Shown here in pieces: positions 1 through 6,058 of a stretch of 6,467 nucleotides of DNA (position 1 is the stretch's first letter; every line of letters begins with the position of its first letter). The notes beneath the pieces were generated by a model. It saw only the letters and a program-made list of their open reading frames with translations, was not told where the DNA came from and did not search any database. Source of the DNA: Gammaproteobacteria bacterium (GTDB taxonomy: Bacteria > Pseudomonadota > Gammaproteobacteria > Pseudomonadales > Pseudohongiellaceae). Location of the stretch: contig PWQG01000202.1 in the NCBI GenBank assembly GCA_003556835.1, forward strand, positions 1 through 6,467, read 5' to 3'. The position numbers and the translations under genes were made by a program.

Positions 1-614
1 AGGCCCGTCTCGTTGAGCAGGTATTCCCAGTCGTGGAAACCGTAGGGTGAGGAGTGGCCGAAATTACCGCCGAGCAGTGGAAGCTGGCCCGCCCGGGCAT
101 CAGCCATGTAGGGCGCAATATTGAGGAAATTCTGACCGAACCACCAAAGGCAGATGCTGGCACCGAAAGTATCGCTGCGCATCATCAACGCTACGCCACA
201 GATCGCGGGTACCAGCAATTGCCCCAGTGTGCCGCCCAGGGAGCCGATGAACTGGCCGAAAATGCCGAAGATCACGTGTCCTGCCTCATGGAAGGGCAGG
301 TTGATATTGTTCAGGAAGCCGGGATTGCGGCCCAGTGAGGCTATATCCTGGCTCATATAACTCCAGCCCCACAGTAGAAACAGCCCCCACAAGACCAGGC
401 AGGGCGTCCATAGCTCCTTCATATACCGTGGCGGTGACAGTGCCTTGTGCCCAAGCTGCGCGAGCAGCCCCGGCTGCGCCGCACGCTCGGCATGCTCCCG
501 ATCCAGCGCCTCGCGTGCCTCCAGGTACTGTTCATACTTGGCGAAGACAAGCCCGCATTCCGTGCAGATTTCATCCACGGCACGCTGTGGCGCCTGGCAT
601 TTGGGGCATTCCAT
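1..614 (-). CDS. Zinc-ribbon membrane protein with HExxH (M50-like) motif, 3' end cut by window edge
   Basis: Reading from the ATG at 614 toward position 1 gives 204 codons with no stop, so the C-terminus lies outside the window. The protein begins MECPKCQ and has a compact zinc ribbon: CPKC at residues 3-6 and CTEC at 17-20. A charged, probably helical linker follows (about 25-65). A hydrophobic segment at about 69-87 (PCLVLWGLFLLWGW) is a likely membrane helix. HEAGH at residues 109-113 is an HExxH zinc-protease motif embedded in hydrophobic sequence, as in site-2-type (M50-like) intramembrane metalloproteases. Further glycine-rich hydrophobic stretches lie at 115-145 and 150-170. PLLGG at 179-183 and a conserved-looking HDWEYLL at 194-200 follow and may supply further ligands. 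The start is well supported: GGAGGAG sits 6 bases upstream. It is divergent from the metallopeptidase at 852, which also joins a ribbon region to an HExxH. Proteolytic activity is inferred from the motif; the substrate is unknown and a non-catalytic zinc protein is possible. Confidence 0.85.
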   Translation of the reverse strand, partial: MECPKCQAPQRAVDEICTECGLVFAKYEQYLEAREALDREHAERAAQPGLLAQLGHKALSPPRYMKELWTPCLVLWGLFLLWGWSYMSQDIASLGRNPGFLNNINLPFHEAGHVIFGIFGQFIGSLGGTLGQLLVPAICGVALMMRSDTFGASICLWWFGQNFLNIAPYMADARAGQLPLLGGNFGHSSPYGFHDWEYLLNETG

Positions 615-640
615 GGTTTTCTCCTCCCAATCCACTCCAC

Positions 641-669
641 ATGATAGGCAAAGCAGCCCTGAGGGTGAA
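641..669 (-). promoter_or_regulatory. Candidate sigma70-type promoter for the zinc-ribbon membrane protein
   Basis: On the minus strand TTCACC (664-669) is followed after 17 bases by TATCAT (641-646), matching the -35 and -10 consensus at 4/6 and 5/6. It would start transcription near 634, about 20 bases before the ATG at 614, leaving room for the GGAGGAG ribosome binding site. This rests on motif matching only. No equally good promoter was found for the divergent gene at 852. Confidence 0.35.
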
Positions 670-851
670 GGAATGGGTTGGCAGTTTTTTCAGCAATATT
701 AAGCGCCGGGTCTCCACTGGTGACATCAGCCAGGTTGAATTGCGGAACCGTCCAGTGATGAATCAGGGTAAATTGCCGGCCCGGTTACTTGTAGATGGGT
801 ACTCCTGTGACGCATGATGGCGGCTGACATTTTTACTATGGAACTTCTTCA

Positions 852-1817
852 ATGCGCGTTTTTGCCAATCCGGTCGGCGCCGGCTCCCTCTGGTTCGACA
901 ACCTCGCCACGGCCAACGGCACACCTGTCGCTTATGATCCGCAAGCGCGTGCATTCCTGCCGATGCCGCCGTTCTGTGCCAATCGGGACAGAATATCCTG
1001 TAACTGGATAGCGCCGGAAGAGGGTGCATTCTGCCGATCCTGCGCGATGACGGCGCTGGCGCCTGATCCGACCATCCCCAACGCCATTGCCAACTGGGCG
1101 CAGACCGAAGCGGCCAAGCGCCGGGTCCTGGACAACCTGGGGCGCTGGCATTGGTTTCGGCCCGAGGATCCTGGGGCACCGCCTGTGTTCCATCTGCTTG
1201 CTGAAGGGCCGACTCCGGTGTTGATGGGGCATGTTGGCGGAGTGGTCACCATCAGTGTGGCCGAGGTGGACCCCGTCGTGCAGACCACTCGCCGTGAAGC
1301 CTTGCAAGAACCCTATCGCACCATGATTGGTCACATGCGCCATGAAATTTCGCACATGCTCTGGTGGCGACTGAGCCTTCGCGAGGACTTTCTCGATGCC
1401 TTCCGCGCGATGTTTGGTGATGAGCGGATTGATTATCAGGCGGCGCTCCAGTACCACTACGAGAATGGTCCCCCGGCGGACTGGAAACAACACTACCTGA
1501 CCAGTTACGCGTCTACACACCCACATGAGGACTGGGCTGAAACGGCGGCCCATCTACTTCACCTTACAGACATTGCCGACAGTTTCGTGGCCACGGGCCT
1601 GTCATCACCGCAGATACCGCACGCCGGTTGGGACCCTTATTCAGAGCCTGATGCCGAGCGGCTGATCCATGTTGCGGCCGCGCTGACTGTCGGGATAAAT
1701 CACGTCAATCGCTCCATGGGACTGTCGGATCTTTATCCCTTCGTGCTCTCGGAGCGAGCACGTCATAAACTGGCCTTTGTGCATGACTGGTTGCGACGGG
1801 GTGCCCAGGGGCTCTGA
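852..1817 (+). CDS. Predicted zinc metallopeptidase, zinc-ribbon_6 / Peptidase_Mx (COG4307) type
   Basis: The 321-residue protein has no signal peptide or membrane helix, so it is probably cytoplasmic. The C-terminal part has the features remembered for the family once called DUF2248: EPYRTMIGH at 153-161, the HExxH motif HEISH at 164-168, FGDERIDY at 188-195, HYENGPP at 202-208 and HPHEDWAET at 223-231. The HEISH histidines and downstream acidic or histidine residues probably bind catalytic zinc. The N-terminal part keeps the family layout (FDN at 15-17, GTPVAYDP at 23-30, then C42, C50-N-W, C61 and C64), but the first two cysteine pairs expected near residues 6-23 are absent. The start at 852 has only a weak GGAA-type ribosome binding site 7 bases upstream; the ATG at 838 is out of frame. 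The gene is divergent from the membrane protein at 614 and converges on the MarR gene, 64 bases from its stop. Substrate and role are unknown. Family assignment is firm; activity is inferred. Confidence 0.88.
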   Translation: MRVFANPVGAGSLWFDNLATANGTPVAYDPQARAFLPMPPFCANRDRISCNWIAPEEGAFCRSCAMTALAPDPTIPNAIANWAQTEAAKRRVLDNLGRWHWFRPEDPGAPPVFHLLAEGPTPVLMGHVGGVVTISVAEVDPVVQTTRREALQEPYRTMIGHMRHEISHMLWWRLSLREDFLDAFRAMFGDERIDYQAALQYHYENGPPADWKQHYLTSYASTHPHEDWAETAAHLLHLTDIADSFVATGLSSPQIPHAGWDPYSEPDAERLIHVAAALTVGINHVNRSMGLSDLYPFVLSERARHKLAFVHDWLRRGAQGL

Positions 1818-1881
1818 ACGCAGTAGGGTGTTTTGCCTACAAGGAACCCGGATTGACTGTCGCCCATCGAAGCGTGAGTGG

Positions 1882-2364
1882 TCAGTTCTGGACCTCTCGT
1901 GACTCATCCAGGAGGATGCGCAGTTTCCGCAGAAGCGGCAATATCGCCCTGGCTTCATCGTTGCCAAACTCCGGAATCATTGCGGCAACGTCGGGCGTGA
2001 TGGAGTTGACCGCCCGGTCGCGCAACTCTCGACCAGGGTCGGTCAGAAAGATGAGTTTGCCACGTCCGTCTTCCGGATTGGGCTCCATGCGGATCAACCC
2101 CCTTTTCTCCAGTCCGGCCAGGGTATGGGACATACTGGTCTTTGGCACCTGAAAGGCGCGTGCCAGTTGCAGCGGAGTCCGGCCATCTCCCAATCTCACC
2201 AGGTGATTGAGGGCGCCGAAATGATGTTGTGTCAATCCATCCCCCAGTCTGGATTCCAATAGGCTACGGCTGAGCTGCGCGATGATGCCGATCTCATTCA
2301 GCACGTCGAACATGAGCTGCGCCTCGCTGATTTCAGGCGAATCGAGCGTGTCTGATTTTGTCAT
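1882..2364 (-). CDS. MarR-family transcriptional regulator
   Basis: This 160-residue protein has the MarR winged-helix layout. An N-terminal dimerisation helix (about 18-40) precedes a helix-turn-helix at about 64-91 (TPLQLARAF, then VPKTSMSHTLAGLEKRGLI). A beta-wing carries the DxR-x-K signature at 99-103 (EDGRGK, then LIFLTDPGR), and the C-terminal helices complete the dimer interface. The start at 2364 is chosen because GGAG lies 5 bases upstream. A longer reading from 2403 has no such site and adds 13 unconvincing residues. With this start the gene overlaps the 3' end of the upstream nitroreductase gene by 32 bases, implying one transcript and probable translational coupling. The protein has no cysteine, which argues against OhrR-type thiol sensing and suggests control by a small ligand. 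It probably represses its own operon through the palindromes at 3562-3600. Family certain, target inferred. Confidence 0.93.
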   Translation of the reverse strand: MTKSDTLDSPEISEAQLMFDVLNEIGIIAQLSRSLLESRLGDGLTQHHFGALNHLVRLGDGRTPLQLARAFQVPKTSMSHTLAGLEKRGLIRMEPNPEDGRGKLIFLTDPGRELRDRAVNSITPDVAAMIPEFGNDEARAILPLLRKLRILLDESREVQN

Positions 2365-3523
2365 CCAGTCTCCAGCGTGGTGAGGGTGGCACTGGCGCAG
2401 CATACCCCAAACGACCCAGCATCTGAACGGTTTCCCCGCCTTCTGCCAGCAATCGATGGGCGCGCTGGTAATGCTGCTGCATTTCCGGATATTCCTGCAG
2501 GCACTGGCTGACGGGGTGAAGGGCCATACCGTGTTGTGTGGTCAACAGATTGAGTCGCAGCCATGCCTGCCCTGCGGCAATCTGGTTCTCGCGCCGGTTG
2601 TCAGGAGTACAAAGCCACACGAAAGCCGGTGTGGCCTGCAGCATTTCCCGGTACATTTCCAATCCGGTCCTGTAGCTGAAGCTACCCGGGGTGGCCAGGT
2701 CAATGCGATTCAGCAGACCCAGGCGCTGCAAAGCCTCCAGCGGCATGCCGCCAACATCAATGCCATCCGGCGAGGCTTCGATTTCCGCCTTGCCCATGCG
2801 CATCAGATCGATACTTTCCCGAAGTTTTGCGGGCGTTGTGTATTCCATTTCGAAGGCCTGCCAGGTCAGTTCCCGCAATGTCGCAACCTGTCGGGCTTGC
2901 TCGATTCCTGCGAATCGGACGCCGTCTGTTTCCGGGGACAGGGCTTTGATCGTATCTCCATCCACCGCCCGCTCCATGTCAAAGGGCTCTTTTGTCGAGC
3001 GGCGGAGCAGAATGGCATCAAACAGCGGATCGGCTGCGGATGTGCTCCGGCTGAAGTGCACCCTGGCCACAGGCCGTGACCCCAGACGGTCGACCTCTGA
3101 TCCCTCTGGAAACAGGGTCATCTCAAGCTGATAACCTTGCTGCGACGCAGCGATACGCATCAGTTCGAGGAAGCACCCCAGGCCGATGGTCAGCTGCCGA
3201 TCAAAGGGATCGGTTTCCGCCAGGCGGCGATCCGGATCCGGCAACACAGTCACCACAGCGGGTTCGGACAGATCGACCAGCCATGGCTGCAGGTTGTGAG
3301 GGTTTGGCGCCAGTATCGCGTAGGAGAGGGCAAAGCGGCGTGGCTCTGCGTACTGCCCGGCTTCTACCCAGGGTGCCAGGGCGGCATGCGGTGTTCTGCT
3401 CAGGGAAAAGCCCGCCATGCCGGCGCTGGCAGCGAAGATGAGGCCTCCACCAACAGTTGCAATGAACCGTCTTCGGGACAGGGTTGGTCGGGATTCAGCC
3501 GGGTCGTTGCCTTCAATGCCCAT
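2333..3523 (-). CDS. Tat-exported nitroreductase-like flavoprotein (Acg-type)
   Basis: The product is 396 residues. The N-terminus has a twin-arginine signal: SRRRFI at 16-21, then a hydrophobic stretch (about 24-41) rich in Gly and Ala. It is therefore expected in the periplasm or at the outer face of the inner membrane. PNPHNLQPW at 73-81 is the FMN-site signature of the Acg-like nitroreductase family, and LLRRSTKEPF and RRENQIAAGQAWLRL further on are also typical. The length fits Acg-type proteins, which carry two related half-domains, rather than short NfsB enzymes. The likely role is NAD(P)H- or other donor-dependent flavin reduction of nitro or quinone-like compounds, or flavin storage; the substrate is unknown. 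The start at 3523 is favoured over the ATG at 3586: GAGG lies 7 bases upstream, it places the Tat motif near the N-terminus, and the 3586 start would lie upstream of the predicted promoter. It is first in an operon with the overlapping MarR gene. Confidence 0.9.
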   Translation of the reverse strand: MGIEGNDPAESRPTLSRRRFIATVGGGLIFAASAGMAGFSLSRTPHAALAPWVEAGQYAEPRRFALSYAILAPNPHNLQPWLVDLSEPAVVTVLPDPDRRLAETDPFDRQLTIGLGCFLELMRIAASQQGYQLEMTLFPEGSEVDRLGSRPVARVHFSRSTSAADPLFDAILLRRSTKEPFDMERAVDGDTIKALSPETDGVRFAGIEQARQVATLRELTWQAFEMEYTTPAKLRESIDLMRMGKAEIEASPDGIDVGGMPLEALQRLGLLNRIDLATPGSFSYRTGLEMYREMLQATPAFVWLCTPDNRRENQIAAGQAWLRLNLLTTQHGMALHPVSQCLQEYPEMQQHYQRAHRLLAEGGETVQMLGRLGYAAPVPPSPRWRLDDKIRHARFA

Positions 3524-3557
3524 GGTTTTGCCTCGGATAATGTCAACAGGAGGCATC

Positions 3558-3586
3558 ATCATATAGTGCGATATCGAACTATACAA
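3558..3586 (-). promoter_or_regulatory. Predicted promoter of the nitroreductase-MarR operon
   Basis: On the minus strand TTGTAT (3581-3586) is separated by exactly 17 bases from TATGAT (3558-3563), a 5/6 match to the -10 consensus. Initiation would fall near 3551, about 28 bases before the ATG at 3523, with the GAGG ribosome binding site between. The spacer is occupied by a near-perfect palindrome, the arrangement expected for repression by blocking RNA polymerase. The -35 matches the consensus at only 3/6. Confidence 0.55.
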
Positions 3587-3600
3587 GTGCGATATCGTAC
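3562..3600. promoter_or_regulatory. Tandem palindromic operator, probable MarR-family binding sites
   Basis: The 12-mer AGTGCGATATCG occurs at 3565-3576 and again at 3586-3597, 21 bases apart (two helical turns). Each copy is centred on the 8-base palindrome CGATATCG. The first extends to a 22-base palindrome (3562-3583) with arms TATAGT and ACTATA and only one mismatched pair. The second is a 14-base palindrome (3587-3600) of form GT-N-CGATATCG-N-AC. The first site covers the promoter spacer and touches both the -35 and -10. Size, symmetry and position fit a dimeric winged-helix repressor, most simply the MarR protein of the same operon. The repeats are visible directly; the identity of the binding protein is inference. 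Confidence 0.72.
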
Positions 3601-3621
3601 CAGATTCAGGAGATCGACTCT

Positions 3622-3645
3622 GGAGCCCGCGTGGCAGCGGGCTCC
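3622..3645 (-). terminator. Hairpin after the TonB-dependent receptor gene, probable terminator
   Basis: GGAGCCCGC (3622-3630) and GCGGGCTCC (3637-3645) form a perfect 9-bp GC-rich stem with a 6-base loop, starting 12 bases beyond the receptor stop codon. No clear T-tract follows on either strand, so it is not a textbook intrinsic terminator. It may terminate weakly, protect the 3' end of the mRNA, or insulate the downstream nitroreductase promoter. Confidence 0.5.
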
Positions 3646-3657
3646 TGCTTCCAGTAC

Positions 3658-5739
3658 TCAGAAGTCGTAGCGGAACCCGACTTCTACTGAGCGATCAGGG
3701 CCTGCATAGATGCCCTGGCGCAGTCCGGAAATATACTGCTTGTCGGTCAGGTTTTTCACGGAACCGAATACCGTGGTGCCTGGCTGCAGTTGGTATTGCG
3801 CCGTGAAATCGTACACGGTGTGGGAGGGCAGCAGGCCGGCCCAGATGCCGCTGTCAGCACCGCCGGGCAGCGCGTCCTGATTGTCCGGCGTACCAAATTG
3901 CTCGCCCCGGTGGTGCGCGCTTAGGGAGGTTTGCAGATTGCCCGCGCTGTAGTTCAGGGCGACATTGGCCAGGAATTCTGGAGCATACGGCAGCCGGTTG
4001 CCAGCAAAGTCACCCGTGGTGAATTTCGAGCTCGGAATCCAGGTGGCATTGCTGTCCACACTGAAGCCGCCTCCGAAAGCGTAGGCCAGGGCGAACTCCA
4101 TTCCCCGGTGTTCGGTTTCACCGGCATTGGACTGGGAGAGGTTCGGGTTGGTGTTCCCGGTGACCACCTGGTTGCTGAAGTCCATCATGAAAGCAGCGAC
4201 TTCATACGACAATGGACCTTCGCTGCCACGAATACCGATTTCATAATTGGTGGAGCGCTCGCCATCGAGTTCCTGATCGGTCAGGCCATCGAGTGCCACG
4301 CCATTGGAGGCGGGCGAGAATGCCCTGTAGACACCGCCATAGAGTTGAGCGGAAGGGGTCAGGTCATACGTCATACCGACACCGGGGAGGTACTCGGTAT
4401 TGCTTGTTTTGGCAGTGGTGTTGTTTCCGGTCAGAACGAGCCGGTTCTGTTCATAGTTTTCCACGCGCAGGCCGGGTGTGACGGCGAGCTGGTCGTTGAG
4501 CGCAATCCGGGTCTGTGCGTAGCCCGCGACGCTGCGGGCCGAGTCATTGCGGTGACGGTCATTGATGCCCGTGCGATCCTGTTCACGCGTGGCGCGGATG
4601 CGGTTGTCATCGGACTCTTCGCGCATGATCCGGAGGCCGAACTCGGTGTCCGCTTCCAGACCAGCCAGGTCATGGGCCAGGGCCAGCCGAGTCTCGGCAC
4701 CGGTGCGCTCGAAGCTGCGGTTATTGCCGGTCAGATTGTCGGTGAATACCCAGCGACCGGCCTCGTTGGAAGCTGCCGTATCCACGTTGTAACGCCAGTA
4801 ATCCCGACTGACTTCGCTCCAGTAGACCACGGTCCGCAAACTGGCGGTATCACCCAGGCGCCATTCGTGGTTGAGATCGGCGGACCGCCGGTCCTGCAGG
4901 TACCAGTCGTCGGGCGCCGGGTTGTAGCGCTTGCCGGCCTGGTAGTCGTCCAGCAGAAGGCCGCGGTAGGAGATGTTGGCATCATTACTGTAGTGGGAAA
5001 ACTTGAGCCCGACGCGCTGGTTGTCGCCGATGTCGGTGCCGGCCTTGAGCATGACGTCGGACATTTCGTAGCCCTTGTCCATGAAACCGTCACTTTCGGC
5101 GTAGCTGGCGACCACGCCGGCATAGGCATCGCCCGAGGGACTGCGGCCGCCGGCTTCGATATTCATCTCGCGCATATTGTAGGAACCCACCCGACCGGAG
5201 AGACGGACGCCGTCATCCGGTGTTTTGGTGATGTAGTTCACCACGCCACCAATAGTCGAGGGACCATAGCGCAGCGAGGCCGAGCCCTTGAGGATTTCCA
5301 CGGTGTCTACGCGCTGGATGCGCGGGTTGAAATAACGATCGTTGCCAATGAACAGACCCGGAGCCACCGGCACCCCATCTTCGAGCAACAGCGACTTGGA
5401 CTCGCTGGCGGAAAGGCCGCGCAGGCCAAAATTGGCAACAATGGAGGTTTCTTCCTCGCCCTTGATGTTGATGCCGGGTATGCGGCGCAGTACATCTTCC
5501 GTGGACAGGGGCTGTATGGCCTCGATCTGTTCCCGGTCGATCAACATCACCGTGCCGGTTTCCACGTGAGCATGACTTTGCCGACTGCCTGTGATACGGA
5601 TGACTTCAATACCGGGGCTGGCGGAGCGCCGCGGTTCGGCCTCCTGATTGTTCTCGCCGCCTTGTTGTGCGAGGGCAGCAAGCGGTAGGGCGGTCAGGGC
5701 TACGGCGAGGGCGAGTCGGGATGGTGTGACGTTTGGCAT
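3658..5739 (-). CDS. TonB-dependent outer-membrane receptor, FecA-like (ferric-chelate type)
   Basis: The 693-residue protein starts with a Sec signal peptide (about 1-24, ending PLAALA before QQ). A probable TonB box, IEVIRITGS (44-52), contacts TonB. The plug domain spans about 58-175: DVLRRIPGI at 82-90, FGLRGL at 104-109, EDGVPVAPGLF at 120-130, and the strongly conserved RYGPSTIGGVVNYITK at 157-172. The rest is a 22-strand-type beta barrel ending FRYDF with the terminal Phe needed for outer-membrane assembly. RYGP-IGGVVN and PVAPGLF resemble FecA-type ferric citrate receptors, but the true ligand cannot be read from sequence. There is no N-terminal STN signalling domain, so regulation through a FecI/FecR pair is unlikely. 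Instead a Fur box overlaps the promoter, pointing to induction by iron shortage. The start at 5739 has GAGG 12 bases upstream, rather far, but the signal peptide supports it. No transport partners are in the window. Confidence 0.95.
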   Translation of the reverse strand: MPNVTPSRLALAVALTALPLAALAQQGGENNQEAEPRRSASPGIEVIRITGSRQSHAHVETGTVMLIDREQIEAIQPLSTEDVLRRIPGINIKGEEETSIVANFGLRGLSASESKSLLLEDGVPVAPGLFIGNDRYFNPRIQRVDTVEILKGSASLRYGPSTIGGVVNYITKTPDDGVRLSGRVGSYNMREMNIEAGGRSPSGDAYAGVVASYAESDGFMDKGYEMSDVMLKAGTDIGDNQRVGLKFSHYSNDANISYRGLLLDDYQAGKRYNPAPDDWYLQDRRSADLNHEWRLGDTASLRTVVYWSEVSRDYWRYNVDTAASNEAGRWVFTDNLTGNNRSFERTGAETRLALAHDLAGLEADTEFGLRIMREESDDNRIRATREQDRTGINDRHRNDSARSVAGYAQTRIALNDQLAVTPGLRVENYEQNRLVLTGNNTTAKTSNTEYLPGVGMTYDLTPSAQLYGGVYRAFSPASNGVALDGLTDQELDGERSTNYEIGIRGSEGPLSYEVAAFMMDFSNQVVTGNTNPNLSQSNAGETEHRGMEFALAYAFGGGFSVDSNATWIPSSKFTTGDFAGNRLPYAPEFLANVALNYSAGNLQTSLSAHHRGEQFGTPDNQDALPGGADSGIWAGLLPSHTVYDFTAQYQLQPGTTVFGSVKNLTDKQYISGLRQGIYAGPDRSVEVGFRYDF

Positions 5740-5826
5740 TTCGATGTTTGACCTCTGTGATGGTTCCTGGGTGTTGTTCCGGGCCGTCGGGCCGGGACCC
5801 TGTGGCTGAGTTGCGCGGATGGCGAG

Positions 5827-5856
5827 ATTGTAAATCTAAATGAGAATGATTTGCAA
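5827..5856 (-). promoter_or_regulatory. Predicted promoter of the TonB-dependent receptor gene
   Basis: On the minus strand TTGCAA (5851-5856, 4/6 to the -35 consensus) is followed after 18 bases by TACAAT (5827-5832, 5/6 to the -10 consensus). Initiation would be near 5820, giving an untranslated leader of about 80 bases. The Fur box lies almost wholly within the spacer. Confidence 0.6.
5841..5855. promoter_or_regulatory. Fur box in the receptor promoter
   Basis: TGAGAATGATTTGCA matches the 7-1-7 Fur consensus (TGATAAT, one base, ATTATCA) at 11 of 14 positions, within an AT-rich stretch (5831-5870) that stands out from the GC-rich surroundings. It sits between the -35 and -10, where Fe(II)-Fur would exclude RNA polymerase. 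Together with the receptor gene this is good evidence for iron-repressed transcription. Confidence 0.8.
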
Positions 5857-5930
5857 TAGCATTTTGTTTAACTGAAGCGAATCCCTGCGTCCGGATCATG
5901 GAGTCGGGGGTTCGGGGAGATCATCGAGCA

Positions 5931-5959
5931 TTGCCCCTGGGTCAAAAATCGTCTAAAAA
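5931..5959 (+). promoter_or_regulatory. Weak candidate promoter for the E1-alpha gene
   Basis: TTGCCC (5931-5936) and TAAAAA (5954-5959) are 17 bases apart, each a 4/6 match to consensus. Initiation would be near 5966, giving a leader of about 108 bases that contains the CACGTG pair and the inverted repeat. Other starts are possible. Confidence 0.3.
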
Positions 5960-5977
5960 GGACATGACAGTCCCAGA

Positions 5978-5995
5978 CCACGTGTGATCCACGTG
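5978..5995. repeat. Paired CCACGTG boxes, 11 bases apart
   Basis: CCACGTG occurs at 5978-5984 and 5989-5995, separated by TGAT. The cores CACGTG are themselves palindromes, so two symmetric sites lie on the same DNA face about one helical turn apart. They lie between the divergent receptor and E1-alpha genes, just downstream of the candidate E1-alpha promoter. A regulator binding site is possible, but no specific protein can be named. Confidence 0.4.
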
Positions 5996-6014
5996 CCATT
6001 GATACAACCAACAG

Positions 6015-6058
6015 ACAGTGCGGCCCACAGGGCCACAAGCCGGTGAACACCGCACTGT
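6015..6058 (+). promoter_or_regulatory. Inverted repeat / leader hairpin just before the E1-alpha ribosome binding site
   Basis: ACAGTGCGG (6015-6023) is perfectly complementary to CCGCACTGT (6050-6058). The 26-base loop and inner stem edges contain two alternative small hairpins: GGCCC-ACA-GGGCC (6022-6034) and CGGT-GAAC-ACCG (6041-6052), which compete with the long stem. The structure ends one base before AGGGG (6060-6064), the ribosome binding site of the gene starting at 6074. It could modulate translation as RNA or be a protein-binding palindrome in DNA. The pairing is seen; function is inferred. Confidence 0.45.

Noticed and set aside
335..817. 160-codon plus-strand open frame across the left gene and the intergenic gap
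   Set aside because: It overlaps the zinc-ribbon membrane protein on the other strand, has low-complexity Ala/Pro/Arg-rich composition and no recognisable motif.
849..1553. 234-codon minus-strand open frame opposite the metallopeptidase
   Set aside because: It is the shadow of a protein with intact HEISH and HPHEDWAET motifs, and no domain is recognisable in it.
1823..1840. Short hairpin GTAGG ... CCTAC between the convergent metallopeptidase and MarR genes as a terminator
   Set aside because: The stem is only 5 bp with an 8-base loop and no T-tract on either strand, which is too weak to call.
2365..2403. Longer N-terminus for the MarR protein starting at 2403
   Set aside because: No ribosome binding site precedes it, while GGAG is well placed before the ATG at 2364.
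3524..3586. Longer N-terminus for the nitroreductase starting at 3586
   Set aside because: It would start upstream of the predicted promoter -10 and read through the operator, lacks a ribosome binding site and moves the Tat motif away from the N-terminus.
3931..5688. 585-codon open frame on the plus strand opposite the receptor gene
   Set aside because: It is antisense to a clearly conserved TonB-dependent receptor, has no plausible ribosome binding site or recognisable domain, and reflects the codon bias of the real gene.
5780..5794. GC-rich CGGGCCG direct repeat in the receptor leader
   Set aside because: Only 7 bases repeated and no stable long stem; in GC-rich sequence this is likely to be chance.
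5964..5987. Seven-codon leader peptide reading frame before the E1-alpha gene
   Set aside because: Its AAGGA is only one base from the ATG, and there is no run of regulatory codons, so attenuation is not supported.
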